Shown: positions 1 to 10,161, counted from the stretch's first letter. The stretch is DNA of 64,000 bases from Streptococcus cuniculipharyngis (GCF_007859195.1 NZ_VOHL01000002.1:62001-126000), one strand, 5' to 3'. Program-made: numbers and translations. The notes: generated by a model from the sequence alone, not told the origin.

Positions 1-2306
1 AAGGAGCCAAAGGAACTTGGACTGCCCAACTGACACCTGATTCCAGGCTAGGCATTAGCGATTACCGTGGTTACTACTACCACTATCAAATTACACGTGG
101 CGATACTAGCGTTCTCGCTCTTGACCCTTATGCTAAATCCTTGGCCGCCTGGAACAGTGATTTGGCTGAAACAGATCCTAGTCGTAAAATCGCCAAGGCT
201 GCCTTTGTTGATCCGAGCCAAATTGGGCCAAAAGATTTAGATTTTGCCAAGATTCCAGGCTTCAAACAGCGAGAAGATGCTGTCATCTACGAAGCCCATG
301 TCCGCGACTTTACCTCAGATAAAAGCATCGAAACATCACTAAGCGCTCCTTTTGGTACCTTCTCTGCCTTTATTGACAAATTAGACTACCTCAAGGAGCT
401 TGGAGTGACCCATATCCAGCTCCTCCCTATCATGAGTTACTATTTTGTTAATGAAATGGATCGCAGTCGTTCTGACCATTATTCATCTAGTGGCAACAAC
501 TACAACTGGGGCTACGACCCACAAAGTTATTTTGCCCTCACTGGCATGTATTCTACCGATCCAACCCAGGCCGATAAGCGTATTGCTGAATTTAAAACCC
601 TAGTCAAGGAAATTCATAAACGTGGCATGGGAGTTATCCTTGATGTGGTTTACAACCACACAGCCAAGGCCTTTATCTTTGAAGACTTAGAACCCAACTA
701 CTATCACTTTATGGATGCTGACGGAACTTCAAGAACTAGCTTTGGCGGTGGGCGGCTAGGAACGACCCACTACATGAGCCGACGCATTTTAGTTGATTCG
801 ATTAACTATCTAGTCAATGAATTTAAGGTGGATGGTTTCCGTTTTGATATGATGGGTGACCATGATGCTGAGAGTATTCTGGCGGCCTACCAAGCTGCGC
901 GAAGCCTCAACCCCAAACTTATCATGCTAGGGGAAGGTTGGAAGACTTATGTTGGTGACGAAAATAAACCAACCCAAGCTGCCGACCAAACCTGGATGGA
1001 AAAAACAGATACTGTCGCCGTCTTTTCCGATGATATCCGCAACAGTCTCAAATCAGGCTACCCTAATGAGGGGCAACCAGCCTTTATTACTGGCGGTAGC
1101 CAAGATATCCGCAAACTCTTTAATAACATCAAGGCACAACCAAATAATTTTACCGCAGATAGCCCAGGGGATGTCATCCAGTACATTGCCGCTCATGACA
1201 ACCTCACTCTCTTTGATATCATTGCTCAATCCATTAAAAAAGACCCCGCTTTCCCTGAAAATACTCAGGAAATTCATCAGCGTCAACGTTTAGGAAATCT
1301 TCTTGTCTTAACTGCCCAAGGCACACCTTTCCTTCACGCCGGACAAGAGTATGGTCGGACCAAACAATTTCTTGACGATCAGTATAAAGAACCTGTCAGT
1401 GAAGATAAGATACCTAATAAAGCCCATCTGTTACGCAACCCTGATGGCAGTCCTTTCTTCTACCCTTACTTTATTCATGATTCTTATGATTCCACAGATG
1501 CCATCAACCGATTTGATTGGCAAAAGGCTACTGATGGCAAGACCTATCCTGTCCATCACATGACACAAGCCTATACCAAGGGACTGATTGCTCTCCGGCG
1601 TTCTACCGACGCTTTCAGCCTCAAAAGTAAGGCTGACATTGATCAAAAAGTGAGCCTCATCAGCCAACCCGATGGCAAGGACATCAAAGAACATGACTTG
1701 GTTATTGCTTACCAGACCATTGCTTCTAATGGTGATATCTATGCTGTTTTTGTTAATGCAGATAGCCAAGCTCGTAGCTTTAAACTAGGGCAAGCCTTTG
1801 CCCACCTAGCCAAAGCAACAGTTATCGCAGATGCTAGACAGGTCCACCTCAGTGGCATTGATGAGCCACAAGGGGTAACCATGACTAACAATACCCTAAC
1901 CCTAGCTCCCCTAACAGCTACCATCTTACGCTTAAGCAAAGAAAATAAACTACCAGAGCTAGAAAAAGAAGAGGGAAAAGACCAAAACAACACCATTTCA
2001 TCAGTCCAAGCTAAACAGTCAAACCTTGATGGCAAGTCAACCCAACAAGGAAAAACAGAAGAAGCATCCGAGCAAATTAAAACTGACGAGGAGCCACAAC
2101 TTCTCAAAACCAAACAACTAGTGATGGCTAGCCCTCAAACAAGACCATCAGCTAATCAAACAAACAACCCAAAAGCAAGAAAATCAGAAGCCATTAAACT
2201 TCCACAAACTGGTGACAAAACCAGCAAACTCCTTAGCTTAGCCGGCTCTGGCCTTCTCCTTAGTCTAGCAAGTATCATTTCTCGGAAAAAGAAAAGTAAT
2301 TGGTAG
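1..2306 (+). CDS. pulA: Type I pullulanase, LPXTG-anchored (5' end outside window)
   Basis: A cell-surface GH13 debranching enzyme that cleaves alpha-1,6 links in pullulan, glycogen and starch. The reading frame is open from base 3, so about 767 residues are visible and the N-terminus (signal peptide, carbohydrate-binding modules) lies upstream. Seen: the type I pullulanase signature YNWGYDP, then the GH13 motifs DVVYNH, GFRFDMM (nucleophile Asp), MLGEGW (acid/base Glu) and AAHDN. A Gln/Lys/Thr-rich linker follows, then LPQTG at 2199-2213, a hydrophobic segment and a basic tail, which is a sortase A anchor. Family knowledge: streptococcal pullulanases act on maltodextrins and host glycogen. 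A strong terminator follows. Confidence 0.95.
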   Translation, partial: GAKGTWTAQLTPDSRLGISDYRGYYYHYQITRGDTSVLALDPYAKSLAAWNSDLAETDPSRKIAKAAFVDPSQIGPKDLDFAKIPGFKQREDAVIYEAHVRDFTSDKSIETSLSAPFGTFSAFIDKLDYLKELGVTHIQLLPIMSYYFVNEMDRSRSDHYSSSGNNYNWGYDPQSYFALTGMYSTDPTQADKRIAEFKTLVKEIHKRGMGVILDVVYNHTAKAFIFEDLEPNYYHFMDADGTSRTSFGGGRLGTTHYMSRRILVDSINYLVNEFKVDGFRFDMMGDHDAESILAAYQAARSLNPKLIMLGEGWKTYVGDENKPTQAADQTWMEKTDTVAVFSDDIRNSLKSGYPNEGQPAFITGGSQDIRKLFNNIKAQPNNFTADSPGDVIQYIAAHDNLTLFDIIAQSIKKDPAFPENTQEIHQRQRLGNLLVLTAQGTPFLHAGQEYGRTKQFLDDQYKEPVSEDKIPNKAHLLRNPDGSPFFYPYFIHDSYDSTDAINRFDWQKATDGKTYPVHHMTQAYTKGLIALRRSTDAFSLKSKADIDQKVSLISQPDGKDIKEHDLVIAYQTIASNGDIYAVFVNADSQARSFKLGQAFAHLAKATVIADARQVHLSGIDEPQGVTMTNNTLTLAPLTATILRLSKENKLPELEKEEGKDQNNTISSVQAKQSNLDGKSTQQGKTEEASEQIKTDEEPQLLKTKQLVMASPQTRPSANQTNNPKARKSEAIKLPQTGDKTSKLLSLAGSGLLLSLASIISRKKKSNW

Positions 2307-2327
2307 TCCTAGCCTAATTTTCTCAAT

Positions 2328-2363
2328 GAAAAAGGAAATCTCTATAAAAGATTTCCTTTTTCT
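2328..2363 (+). terminator. Intrinsic terminator after pulA
   Basis: Perfect 14-bp stem (2328-2341 with 2349-2362) around a 7-nt loop; the 3' arm ends in a run of five T. It lies 22 nt after the pulA stop. Confidence 0.85.
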
Positions 2364-2550
2364 TATTAGCCATATCAAAGATGGGTATCAGCTAAACCAC
2401 GGTAAAAATCTAGAGAATTCCCTTATCATCCTTAATTCATCAGACATATCTTTAAAAAGAAGACGACTTCTTCCAAATAAAAGGAAACTTATCAACCTAT
2501 CGATCCTATAACCTCCCATACCTTTCACCTAATCTAACCCCCTGATCTAC

Positions 2551-2579
2551 TAAAAAACCAGCAGAATGCTCTGCTGGTT
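2551..2579 (-). terminator. Intrinsic terminator after tuf
   Basis: A 10-bp stem (2556-2565 with 2570-2579) with a 4-nt loop. Read on the minus strand it is followed by a run of T, and it lies 46 nt after the tuf stop. Confidence 0.85.
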
Positions 2580-2625
2580 ACAATTATAGTTGTCTGACTT
2601 TAATTGTTTATGGGAACTTAATTTC

Positions 2626-3822
2626 TTAAGCTTCGATTTCTGAAACGATACCTGAACCAACAGTACGTCCACCCTCACGGATAGAGAATGTAGTACCTTG
2701 TTCTACGGCGATTGGGTGGATCAACTCAACGTCGATTGTCACGTTATCACCTGGCATAACCATTTCTGTACCTGCTGGAAGTTCGATAGAACCTGTTACG
2801 TCAGTTGTACGGAAGTAGAATTGTGGACGGTAGTTGTTGAAGAATGGTGTATGACGTCCACCTTCTTCTTTAGTAAGGATATAAACCTCACCTTTGAATT
2901 TAGTGTGTGGGTTGATAGAACCTGGTTTAGCGATAACTTGACCACGTTCGATTTCATCACGTTGAACACCACGAAGAAGAACACCAACGTTGTCTCCTGC
3001 AAGACCTTCGTCAAGTTGTTTACGGAACATTTCAACACCAGTAACAACTGCTTTAGTAGTTTCTTCTTTGATACCAACGATTTCGATTTCATCGTTGACA
3101 CGAACAGTACCACGGTCGATACGTCCTGAAGCTACTGTACCACGACCAGTGATTGAGAATACGTCCTCGACTGGAAGAAGAAGTGGTTTATCAGTGTCAC
3201 GTTCTGGTTCTGGAATATACTCATCAACAGTGTTCATCAATTCCATGATGATATCTTCAAATGCTGAGTCACCTTCAAGAGCTTTAAGAGCTGAACCTTG
3301 GATAACTGGAAGATCATCACCTGGGAAATCGTATTCTGAAAGAAGGTCACGAATTTCCATTTCAACCAACTCAAGCAATTCTTCATCATCAACAAGGTCA
3401 ACTTTGTTCATGAAGACGATAAGGTGTTTAACACCTACTTGGCGTGAAAGAAGGATGTGCTCACGAGTTTGTGGCATTGGTCCATCAGTTGAAGCTACTA
3501 CAAGGATAGCTCCGTCCATTTGAGCCGCACCAGTGATCATGTTTTTAACGTAGTCCGCGTGTCCTGGAGCGTCGATATGCGCATAGTGACGTGCTTCAGT
3601 TTCGTACTCAACGTGTGCAGTGTTGATCGTGATTCCGCGCTCGCGCTCTTCTGGAGCAGCATCGATAGAAGCGTAGTCTTTTGGTTGGTTAACTGCGCTT
3701 GGAAGACGACGTGCAAGAACTGTTGTGATTGCAGCTGTCAAAGTAGTTTTACCGTGGTCAACGTGTCCGATTGTACCAATGTTAACGTGGGGTTTACTAC
3801 GATCGTATTTTTCTTTTGCCAT
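2626..3822 (-). CDS. tuf: Translation elongation factor Tu
   Basis: GTPase that delivers aminoacyl-tRNA to the ribosomal A site. The protein is 398 residues, the normal length. Seen: the G1 motif GHVDHGKT near residue 19, DAPGH (G3), NKVD (G4), then the two beta-barrel domains, with the EF-Tu ending SGIVSEIEA. The ATG at 3822 is chosen because GGAGG sits about 11 nt upstream; a longer reading from a TTG would begin inside the SD. It has its own promoter and terminator and lies downstream of ftsW on the same strand, the ppc-ftsW-tuf order I recall from pyogenic streptococci. Confidence 0.99.
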   Translation of the reverse strand: MAKEKYDRSKPHVNIGTIGHVDHGKTTLTAAITTVLARRLPSAVNQPKDYASIDAAPEERERGITINTAHVEYETEARHYAHIDAPGHADYVKNMITGAAQMDGAILVVASTDGPMPQTREHILLSRQVGVKHLIVFMNKVDLVDDEELLELVEMEIRDLLSEYDFPGDDLPVIQGSALKALEGDSAFEDIIMELMNTVDEYIPEPERDTDKPLLLPVEDVFSITGRGTVASGRIDRGTVRVNDEIEIVGIKEETTKAVVTGVEMFRKQLDEGLAGDNVGVLLRGVQRDEIERGQVIAKPGSINPHTKFKGEVYILTKEEGGRHTPFFNNYRPQFYFRTTDVTGSIELPAGTEMVMPGDNVTIDVELIHPIAVEQGTTFSIREGGRTVGSGIVSEIEA

Positions 3823-3893
3823 TTTAGGAAAAGCCTCCAAATAAAATATATTTTATAGATAGACGGTACAATACAGTCTAACTTTACTATACT

Positions 3894-3921
3894 ATTCTAT
3901 CAAATTAGCTCAGAATTGCAA
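3894..3921 (-). promoter_or_regulatory. tuf promoter
   Basis: On the minus strand TTGCAA (3916-3921) and TAGAAT (3894-3899) are 16 nt apart, about 70 nt upstream of the tuf start. Confidence 0.65.
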
Positions 3922-3973
3922 GTATTTTATGCTATTTTTATCTTTTTGTTTTATCTTCTAATATTTTCATAGC

Positions 3974-4006
3974 AAAATACCTGATTTCCATAGGAAATCA
4001 GGTATT
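3974..4006 (-). terminator. Intrinsic terminator after ftsW
   Basis: Perfect 14-bp inverted repeat (3976-3989 with 3993-4006) with a 3-nt loop, 4 nt after the ftsW stop; the minus-strand 3' side runs TATTTT. It separates ftsW transcription from the tuf promoter. Confidence 0.8.
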
Positions 4007-4010
4007 CGTC

Positions 4011-5291
4011 CTACATTTCTTTAAACTCCACAACCTTACTTTGTGACATCAACTCTTCTGACATGCGATGATGGTATTCCTCTTCTGCTTCTTGGTAAAT
4101 CTGTTCCCGCTTCTCATTGGCATCAATATTCAAGACAAAACCAATGGCAACCGAGAGAACCAAGACGCTGTTTCCTCCCTGCGACAGGAAGGGGAAGGTT
4201 ACTCCTGTAGATGGAATCAAGCCGGAAATCCCTCCGATATTGACAAAGACCTGCATCAGCATCATGCTCCCAACCCCTAAAGCCATCATTGAGTTAAAGG
4301 CATTCTGAGATTTAATCCCTACCAACAGAATACGGAGAATGAGAAAGAAAACCAAGGCCAAAATCAAACTTGCCCCAATCAATCCCAACTCTTCAATAAC
4401 AATGGAGAAAACAAAATCGGTTTGAGCCTCAGGCAGGTAGCCTTTTTTTTCAATCGAATTTCCCAAGCCAAGGCCAAACCAACCACCATTACTCATGGCA
4501 TAATAGGAATTGGCCAACTGGTGACCTGAGTCAGTCAGGTCATTAAAGGGATTGAAAAAGGCGCTAAAGCGTTTGGCAACATAACCAAAAACAGGCACTT
4601 TGGCAACAGTCTTAACCCCAATCACAGAAATCATTCCCAAAAATAAGGTTGAGGTCAGGGTGATAGTGCCCAATAGACCAGAAAACCAGCGATAGCCAAT
4701 ACCACTAACGGTAAACATGATAATAGCAGTCAAGACGATAATCGTGGCATTCCCCAGGTCAGGCTGGGCTGCCACCAAAAGAATCATGACCAGAGAATAG
4801 AAGCGCCAATCCTTTAAATCAGACAACTGCCTTGGAATCCAACGCCTTTTGGTTAGGGCCTGATAGTCGTATGCCTCAATCGTTTTTTGTCTCCGAGCAA
4901 AGGTAAATGCCAAAAACCAAACCATAATAATTTTCAGGTATTCAGCCGGTTGAAAACTAATGGGCCCTAGCACAATCCACCCATGGGCACCATTGACCTG
5001 CTGGGTAAAGAAACGAGCAATGACTAGCAAAACCATTTCAATAAGCATGACCATGGTTAGGACTCTTGAGTTTTTTAAAAAATTTAATTTTAGTTTGTAA
5101 ATAAAGGTAATGGCCACCAAACTAACCAACCAGAAAATCCCTTGGTTAATCACCGAGCGAAAAGGACTCCTACCATATTCAATCAGGGTAGCGCTAGTGG
5201 TTGAATAAACGACGATTAATCCCACAATAGATAAAATCATATAGGGTAAAAATATGGAATAATTTAATAAATGTTTTTTATCAATCTTCAT
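4011..5291 (-). CDS. ftsW: SEDS peptidoglycan glycosyltransferase FtsW
   Basis: Integral membrane glycosyltransferase that polymerises lipid II at the septum with a class B PBP. 426 residues with about ten hydrophobic segments beginning near residue 10. The conserved SEDS region GYLPEAQTDFVFS is followed by EELGLIG, and PFLSQGGNS lies near the C-terminus before a charged cytoplasmic tail of about 30 residues. The ATG at 5291 fits the first membrane helix. It follows ppc in the same direction, separated by a terminator. RodA is the main alternative; the ppc/tuf neighbourhood, recalled for streptococcal ftsW, favours FtsW. Confidence 0.92.
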   Translation of the reverse strand: MKIDKKHLLNYSIFLPYMILSIVGLIVVYSTTSATLIEYGRSPFRSVINQGIFWLVSLVAITFIYKLKLNFLKNSRVLTMVMLIEMVLLVIARFFTQQVNGAHGWIVLGPISFQPAEYLKIIMVWFLAFTFARRQKTIEAYDYQALTKRRWIPRQLSDLKDWRFYSLVMILLVAAQPDLGNATIIVLTAIIMFTVSGIGYRWFSGLLGTITLTSTLFLGMISVIGVKTVAKVPVFGYVAKRFSAFFNPFNDLTDSGHQLANSYYAMSNGGWFGLGLGNSIEKKGYLPEAQTDFVFSIVIEELGLIGASLILALVFFLILRILLVGIKSQNAFNSMMALGVGSMMLMQVFVNIGGISGLIPSTGVTFPFLSQGGNSVLVLSVAIGFVLNIDANEKREQIYQEAEEEYHHRMSEELMSQSKVVEFKEM

Positions 5292-5371
5292 GGATTTCTC
5301 CGATAATTACTAGTTTGCGTTTCCGATTATATCATCTTTGACAAAAAAAAACAAAAGCTAAGAGAAAAACA

Positions 5372-5401
5372 AAGGGAACTGGACCAATCGTCCAATTCCC
5401 T
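5372..5401 (-). terminator. Intrinsic terminator after ppc
   Basis: 11-nt arms (5374-5384 with 5390-5400) with one C-A mismatch, a 5-nt loop and, on the minus strand, a T-rich tract. It lies just after the ppc stop. Confidence 0.8.
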
Positions 5402-5407
5402 AATCAG

Positions 5408-8104
5408 TTAACCTGAATTACGCAAGCCCGTAGCAATACCATTAATGGTAATATGAATCAGGTTTTCATCTTCTTCATTTAACTGCCCCTGGCGCAATCG
5501 TTTAATCAATTCAATCTGGATATAATTCAACACATTGAAATAAGGCAGACGATGGGCCAGACTGGTTTTCAAATAGGTGTTTTCAGCCAAAAGTTCCTCC
5601 TGCTCTTCTATCGCCAGAATCATTTCCTTGGTCAAATTCCACTCGGTTAATAGAAGCTGGTAAACCTGTTTGACGTCCTCATCCTGACAGAGTTGAGCAT
5701 ATTGATAAGCTATATTCATGTTAGATTTTGACAAAACCATGTCTACGTTGGATAAAAGACTACGGAAAAATGGCCACTCTTGATACATTTGTTGTAAACG
5801 TTCTAAATGTTTGGGATCTTTATCAACAAAGGACTTAAAACTGGAGCCGACACCATACCAGCCAGGCAACATGACCCGGTTTTGCGACCAAGAAAAGACC
5901 CAGGGAATAGCTCTTAGGCCGCTAATATCCGTAATCGTTTTACGAGCGGCAGGGCGCGAGCCAATATTAAGACTGGACACCTCACGAATAGGGCTGGCGG
6001 CAAAAAAGTAATCATAAAAATGAGGATTTTCAAAAACCAATTGGCGATAAGTGCGATAGCTTTCAGCAACAATCTCATCCATGACTTGACGATACCGGTC
6101 AAGATCTTGCGGATTGGTTAACATACGAGTTACCATGCGGTTAAGGGTAGCAGACAACAACATCTCCAAATTATAATAGGCTGCATCTTTATTGCCATAT
6201 TTATTGCCAATCACTTCTCCCTGCTCGGTCACCCGAATCCGATCTTTCACGGAGCCAAAAGGTTGAGAGGTGATGGCGTCATAAGATGGGCCACCTCCGC
6301 GACCGACCGTTCCTCCGCGACCATGGAAAAAGGTGACCTTAATGCCATAACGTTCTCCAAGAGCCGTCAATTCCTTTTGGGCCTTATACAGAGTCCAGCC
6401 AGAAGCCAGATAACCACCATCCTTATTACTGTCAGAGTAGCCCAGCATAATTTCTTGATACTGATGATTACCGGCTAGCCAACGTTGAACCATATCCAAT
6501 TGGAAATAAGCCTGCATGATGTCATGAGCATTATTCAAATCCTCAATCGTTTCAAAAAGTGGAACAATCTGTAAGCGGGTTTGCTCATTATCTAGTAGCC
6601 CTACTTCTTTTAATAAAATCGCCAATTCTAGCAAGTCAGACACACTTTCCGAATGAGAAATGATGTGTTGGCTGATGATTTCTTCTCCCATGCGCTCCTT
6701 CAAGTCACGCGCCTTTTGGAAAATAGCCAATTCTCTTTGTAAGACATCTGATTTTGGCAGTGGGGTGGATGACAAAATTCGTGGGTCCTGCTGCAACTGA
6801 CTTAAGAGAAGTTGACACCTCTCTGGCTCTGATAAGCCACAATAATCGGTTTCAACATTGGCTGTTCTCAAAAGCTCGGCCACACAGGCTTCATGAACAC
6901 TAGAATCTTGACGTAAATCGATACTAGCCAAATAAAACCCAAACGTATCAACCGCCTGCAAAAGTTGCGCAAAATCCCCCTCCAACAGGTAGGTTCCCTT
7001 ATTTGCTAAAAGTGACTCTTGCAAGATCAGAAGGTCTTGCTTAAACTCCTCTGCCTTGGCATAATAAGGCACTGATGTCCGTCCGGTTGTGAGATAGGTA
7101 AGGCTATGCTTTAAACTGGTTTCAATATGGGTTAAGGCCCGACGATAAAGTTCCTTCTCACGAAACTCAGACGTGTTTTGCGACCGGTTTGCCAAAGCAA
7201 TCAAGGAATCACTCGCCTTGGAAAGATTGGTGGACATTGAAAAGGCTGCATAAAGCTTTTCAACCATCTGTAAATAGTAGCCAAGAATGACCTCTGCCTG
7301 TGTCACCGCAGACAATTCCAAGGTCTCAGCAGTAACAAAAGGATTACCATCACGGTCGCCCCCGATCCACATGCCCATGCTAATTGGCTGAGCAGCAGCT
7401 AAATCAATTCCTCGTTCCCGGGCCAGACGACGGTACTCTTGTACCAAAGTACTGATTGCTGGAATCAGGGAGCGGTTATAGTATTCCATAACGTTACTAA
7501 TTTCATTTTTAACCTTGAGTTTCTTTTCCCTGATAATATCGGTTTGCATCATCAGTTCAATTTGGCGCCTCAAATCAGACTGCCATTTTCTTTGGTTAAT
7601 TAGGCCCTGCTTAACATCACGATACTTACGCAATAAAAGATAAATACCATTGGTCAAACCTAGCATGGTCCGGCGTTGAACCTGGGTTGGGTGGGCTGTT
7701 AAGACTGGAACCACCTTAATCTGTTCCAAGATGGTCTTAGCTTCTTCCATTTTAACCAAATCATCCATAACCAAAGACAATTTCCCTTGGTAATCTTGAC
7801 CAATATTATTGCTATAATTGACAGCGTAAGCCAAATCCACATCCTCTGCAATATTAATCAAGAGGGGCAAGATAGCAAAATATCGCGCCACAAACACCAT
7901 GTCTTGGTTGCTAATCCCCTGAATTACCCCCTCCAAGGTTTGATAATCTTGCCTAATGGACAAGTCAGTCAATTGCTCAATCAAATCAAAAACTTCTGGA
8001 CTCACCAACTCTTTGGTGACCTCCTGCAGCAGTTGGGTCAAGATTCTGACCTCCTCACCAACCACTTGATTTCCATTAATATTTTCTAACTTCTGAATAC
8101 TCAC
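5408..8104 (-). CDS. ppc: Phosphoenolpyruvate carboxylase
   Basis: Carboxylates phosphoenolpyruvate with bicarbonate to oxaloacetate, an anaplerotic step that supplies aspartate in streptococci lacking a full TCA cycle. 898 residues, typical length. Seen: VLTAHPTQ with the catalytic His near residue 138, [10 protein letters not shown], the catalytic loop [14 protein letters not shown] near the middle, and the conserved C-terminal end TGLRNSG. The start is GTG at 8104 with AAGGAGG upstream. It is the first gene of the ppc-ftsW-tuf block, each gene being followed by its own terminator. Confidence 0.98.
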   Translation of the reverse strand: MSIQKLENINGNQVVGEEVRILTQLLQEVTKELVSPEVFDLIEQLTDLSIRQDYQTLEGVIQGISNQDMVFVARYFAILPLLINIAEDVDLAYAVNYSNNIGQDYQGKLSLVMDDLVKMEEAKTILEQIKVVPVLTAHPTQVQRRTMLGLTNGIYLLLRKYRDVKQGLINQRKWQSDLRRQIELMMQTDIIREKKLKVKNEISNVMEYYNRSLIPAISTLVQEYRRLARERGIDLAAAQPISMGMWIGGDRDGNPFVTAETLELSAVTQAEVILGYYLQMVEKLYAAFSMSTNLSKASDSLIALANRSQNTSEFREKELYRRALTHIETSLKHSLTYLTTGRTSVPYYAKAEEFKQDLLILQESLLANKGTYLLEGDFAQLLQAVDTFGFYLASIDLRQDSSVHEACVAELLRTANVETDYCGLSEPERCQLLLSQLQQDPRILSSTPLPKSDVLQRELAIFQKARDLKERMGEEIISQHIISHSESVSDLLELAILLKEVGLLDNEQTRLQIVPLFETIEDLNNAHDIMQAYFQLDMVQRWLAGNHQYQEIMLGYSDSNKDGGYLASGWTLYKAQKELTALGERYGIKVTFFHGRGGTVGRGGGPSYDAITSQPFGSVKDRIRVTEQGEVIGNKYGNKDAAYYNLEMLLSATLNRMVTRMLTNPQDLDRYRQVMDEIVAESYRTYRQLVFENPHFYDYFFAASPIREVSSLNIGSRPAARKTITDISGLRAIPWVFSWSQNRVMLPGWYGVGSSFKSFVDKDPKHLERLQQMYQEWPFFRSLLSNVDMVLSKSNMNIAYQYAQLCQDEDVKQVYQLLLTEWNLTKEMILAIEEQEELLAENTYLKTSLAHRLPYFNVLNYIQIELIKRLRQGQLNEEDENLIHITINGIATGLRNSG

Positions 8105-8237
8105 AGGCCCCTCCTTGCCATCACTAAATCATTCCTATCTTACCATTTTTATCCCAAAAATACTATTCTCAATCGGTCAGACCTGCATTTTTCTCCCCTT
8201 AATATTCAAAAATGACCCATTTAACTGCATACGAAAA

Positions 8238-8259
8238 CATCCTCCCCTTAGGGAAGATG
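8238..8259 (-). terminator. Weak terminator after the DUF4430 lipoprotein gene
   Basis: 9-bp stem with one G-U pair (8238-8246 with 8251-8259), 4-nt loop and a short TTTT on the minus strand, 25 nt after the stop at 8284. Confidence 0.5.
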
Positions 8260-8283
8260 CCTCCGTCATATGATGTTGCTAAA

Positions 8284-8652
8284 TTAGTAGCTCTCTTGGT
8301 AAAATTCAATTTTATCCCCATCTTTAACAGTAATTTGATCAGCAGCCTTGGGAGCAAGCTCACCATTGATTTTGAACATCCAATACTTTTTGGCTTCAAC
8401 ATCTTGTTCAACCCCATCAATGGCTGTGATAAAGCCATCTTTTTCCTTAACTTGATAATTGGCTTTTAGCACATCCATAACCGTTTGATTTGATTTTGCT
8501 TCAACCTGTTCATCAGTCGTATGGTTGTTAGCAGTGACAATTAACTGAACGCGTTGAAGTGGCTCCGCTGTAGACTTGGTTGCCGTTTGAGATGAACAAG
8601 CTCCCACAAACAAGGTCACGACCAGTAGCATGAGACTAAATATTTTTTTCAT
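8284..8652 (-). CDS. DUF4430 lipoprotein
   Basis: A predicted surface lipoprotein of 122 residues. Signal peptide with lipobox VGAC (Cys about residue 19), then one DUF4430 domain, the fold also present at the end of intrinsic-factor/transcobalamin-like proteins, with the typical VMDVLKANY and YWMFKINGE stretches. The ATG at 8652 is chosen because GGAGG precedes it and the signal peptide starts there. It overlaps the end of the ECF S-component gene by 17 nt, which implies coupled expression. Inference: it may capture the vitamin or cofactor imported by that S-component. The ligand cannot be read from the sequence. Confidence 0.82.
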   Translation of the reverse strand: MKKIFSLMLLVVTLFVGACSSQTATKSTAEPLQRVQLIVTANNHTTDEQVEAKSNQTVMDVLKANYQVKEKDGFITAIDGVEQDVEAKKYWMFKINGELAPKAADQITVKDGDKIEFYQESY

Positions 8653-9127
8653 GTGTAAACCTCCTAAACACCGTGATAATAATTGGGTAAGACAAACTCG
8701 TCGACAGGCCATGAGCCAAATTAAAAACAGATCCTGCCAACACATAAGGCCAGACAGGAGCCCCATAAAAAAGAGCTGTTATACTGTCAATCACCAAACC
8801 ATATAAAAAAGCAAGTAAACCTGCCAAGGCTGACTCTAGCCATGACTTCCTTTGGCTGATGGGATAACATAAAAACTTCCAAAGGCATAAAATCAAGCTA
8901 TACGACAAGATTTGCCAAAGAACCCACGGCCCAAAAAATAGTAAAAACCCCGTCACTAACATAGTAACCGCAGCAACCAAGACACCATCGACCAAGCCCA
9001 TGCGAATGGTTATGGTTAAGAAAATGGCTGTAATGGGTTGCACATTGGGAATTCCTGCGAAAAGATAACGAAGAATGATGCAAACTGCCGATAACAGGGC
9101 CAGCTGACTTAATCGTTTTAGTGCCAT
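8636..9127 (-). CDS. ECF transporter S component, substrate unknown
   Basis: A 163-residue integral membrane protein with about five to six hydrophobic segments, the size and layout of the substrate-binding S-component of energy-coupling-factor vitamin transporters. These share a common EcfA-EcfA'-EcfT module, which is not in this window. The N-terminus (LRYLFAGIPNVQPITAIFL) resembles the S-component class found beside DUF4430 lipoproteins. SD AAGAGG precedes the ATG at 9127, and a consensus promoter lies upstream. No riboswitch was seen in the leader, so vitamin specificity stays open; cobalamin-type is a guess from the DUF4430 partner. Confidence 0.75.
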   Translation of the reverse strand: MALKRLSQLALLSAVCIILRYLFAGIPNVQPITAIFLTITIRMGLVDGVLVAAVTMLVTGFLLFFGPWVLWQILSYSLILCLWKFLCYPISQRKSWLESALAGLLAFLYGLVIDSITALFYGAPVWPYVLAGSVFNLAHGLSTSLSYPIIITVFRRFTHEKNI

Positions 9128-9144
9128 AAGCTTACCTCTTCTTC

Positions 9145-9173
9145 ATTCTAACAAATCTTACCTGACCTGTCAA
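9145..9173 (-). promoter_or_regulatory. Promoter of the ECF-S/lipoprotein pair
   Basis: Minus-strand TTGACA (9168-9173) and TAGAAT (9145-9150) with exact 17-nt spacing, 18 nt upstream of the start codon. Confidence 0.85.
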
Positions 9174-9258
9174 AATGCCTTCAACCTTGTCTGTAGCCTT
9201 ATCCTGGCTTATAAATCAAAAAACGAGTCCATCATATCACTTTTTTGGGCATGATATT

Positions 9259-9287
9259 TTGCTTTTTCAACCTTTTTACGTTACAAT
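9259..9287 (+). promoter_or_regulatory. Promoter of the GH25 muramidase gene, abutting the start codon
   Basis: TTGCTT (9259-9264) and TACAAT (9282-9287) with 17-nt spacing. The predicted start site (9293-9295) falls on the ATG ATG pair at 9292-9297, so the transcript may lack a leader. Confidence 0.6.
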
Positions 9288-9294
9288 AGAAATG

Positions 9295-10161
9295 ATGAGA
9301 AGAAGAATTAAACCAATTGTTGTGTTTATTTTTTTCAGTTTGATTGCTTTAATCATGATTATTGCTAAAGTACAGGCCTCCTGGATGGAAAGAGAACAGT
9401 TAAAGGCTGCTCAAAAATCCATTCCCTCAGCCTCTAGTCAAACCAGTAGTGAAGAATCCACAACAAGTTCAGAGGATGAAAAAGTGGTTCTTAAACCAAT
9501 TATTGACGTCTCCGGTTGGCAATTACCCAATGAGATTAATTACGATGTGCTCTCAAGAAACATTTCCGGAGCCATTGTCCGAGTCTTCGGCGGATCTCAA
9601 ATTACCAAAAACAACAATGCTGCTTATACAACGGGTGTCGATAAATCCTTTAAGAAACACATCACAGAATTTCAAAAGCGAGGGGTTCCCGTCGCTGTCT
9701 ATAGTTACGCCTTAGGGGCAAGCATTAAAGAAATGAAAGAGGAAGCTCAAATTTTCTATAAAAATGCCTCCCCCTATAACCCCACCTTCTATTGGATTGA
9801 CGTTGAAGAAGCAACCATGTCTGATATGAATGCCGGTGTTGAAGCTTTCCGCAAGGAGCTGAAACGTTTAGGTGCCAAAAATGTCGGTATCTACATTGGA
9901 ACCTACTTTATGGAAGAACAAGAAATCTCCGTAGATAAATTTGATGCTATCTGGATTCCAACTTATGGGTCTGACTCTGGATACTATGAAGCAGCACCTG
10001 ATACCACGCTTGACTACGATTTACACCAGTACACCTCACAAGGTTATCTCAATGGTTTTGCTAATCCTCTGGATTTAAACCAAATTGCGGTTACCAAAAA
10101 TACCAAATCAACCTATGAGAAACTGTTTGGTAAGATCAAAAAGAAATCAACCACCAAATAA
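9295..10161 (+). CDS. lyc: Membrane-anchored GH25 muramidase (lysozyme)
   Basis: Predicted cell-wall muramidase that cleaves MurNAc-GlcNAc links. 288 residues: an uncleaved N-terminal membrane segment (about residues 8-28), a Ser/Thr-rich spacer, then the GH25 domain from IIDVSGWQLP with the catalytic DxE in YWIDVEE and a C-terminal W-I-P-T-Y-G strand. Starts at 9292 (MM) or 9295 are possible; no SD precedes either and the -10 hexamer ends only 4-7 nt upstream, so the later ATG is chosen as the likely leaderless start. It is transcribed divergently from the ECF-S gene and ended by its own terminator. Bacteriophage-type endolysin is unlikely because of the membrane anchor and the lack of binding repeats. 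Confidence 0.9.
   Translation: MRRRIKPIVVFIFFSLIALIMIIAKVQASWMEREQLKAAQKSIPSASSQTSSEESTTSSEDEKVVLKPIIDVSGWQLPNEINYDVLSRNISGAIVRVFGGSQITKNNNAAYTTGVDKSFKKHITEFQKRGVPVAVYSYALGASIKEMKEEAQIFYKNASPYNPTFYWIDVEEATMSDMNAGVEAFRKELKRLGAKNVGIYIGTYFMEEQEISVDKFDAIWIPTYGSDSGYYEAAPDTTLDYDLHQYTSQGYLNGFANPLDLNQIAVTKNTKSTYEKLFGKIKKKSTTK

Larger units (their letters stand above)
2307..2625. other. Convergent intergenic region pulA/tuf
   Basis: About 320 bases between the convergent pulA and tuf genes. It holds one terminator for each gene and otherwise AT-rich sequence with no gene I can support. Confidence 0.7.

Noticed and set aside
2326-2511. 61-codon frame after pulA
   Set aside because: Starts in the pulA terminator, no SD, no recognisable protein features.
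2990-3523. 177-residue open frame antisense to tuf on the plus strand
   Set aside because: Ser/Arg/Thr-rich translation without domains. It is a shadow of the strongly biased codon use of EF-Tu, whose frame is intact.
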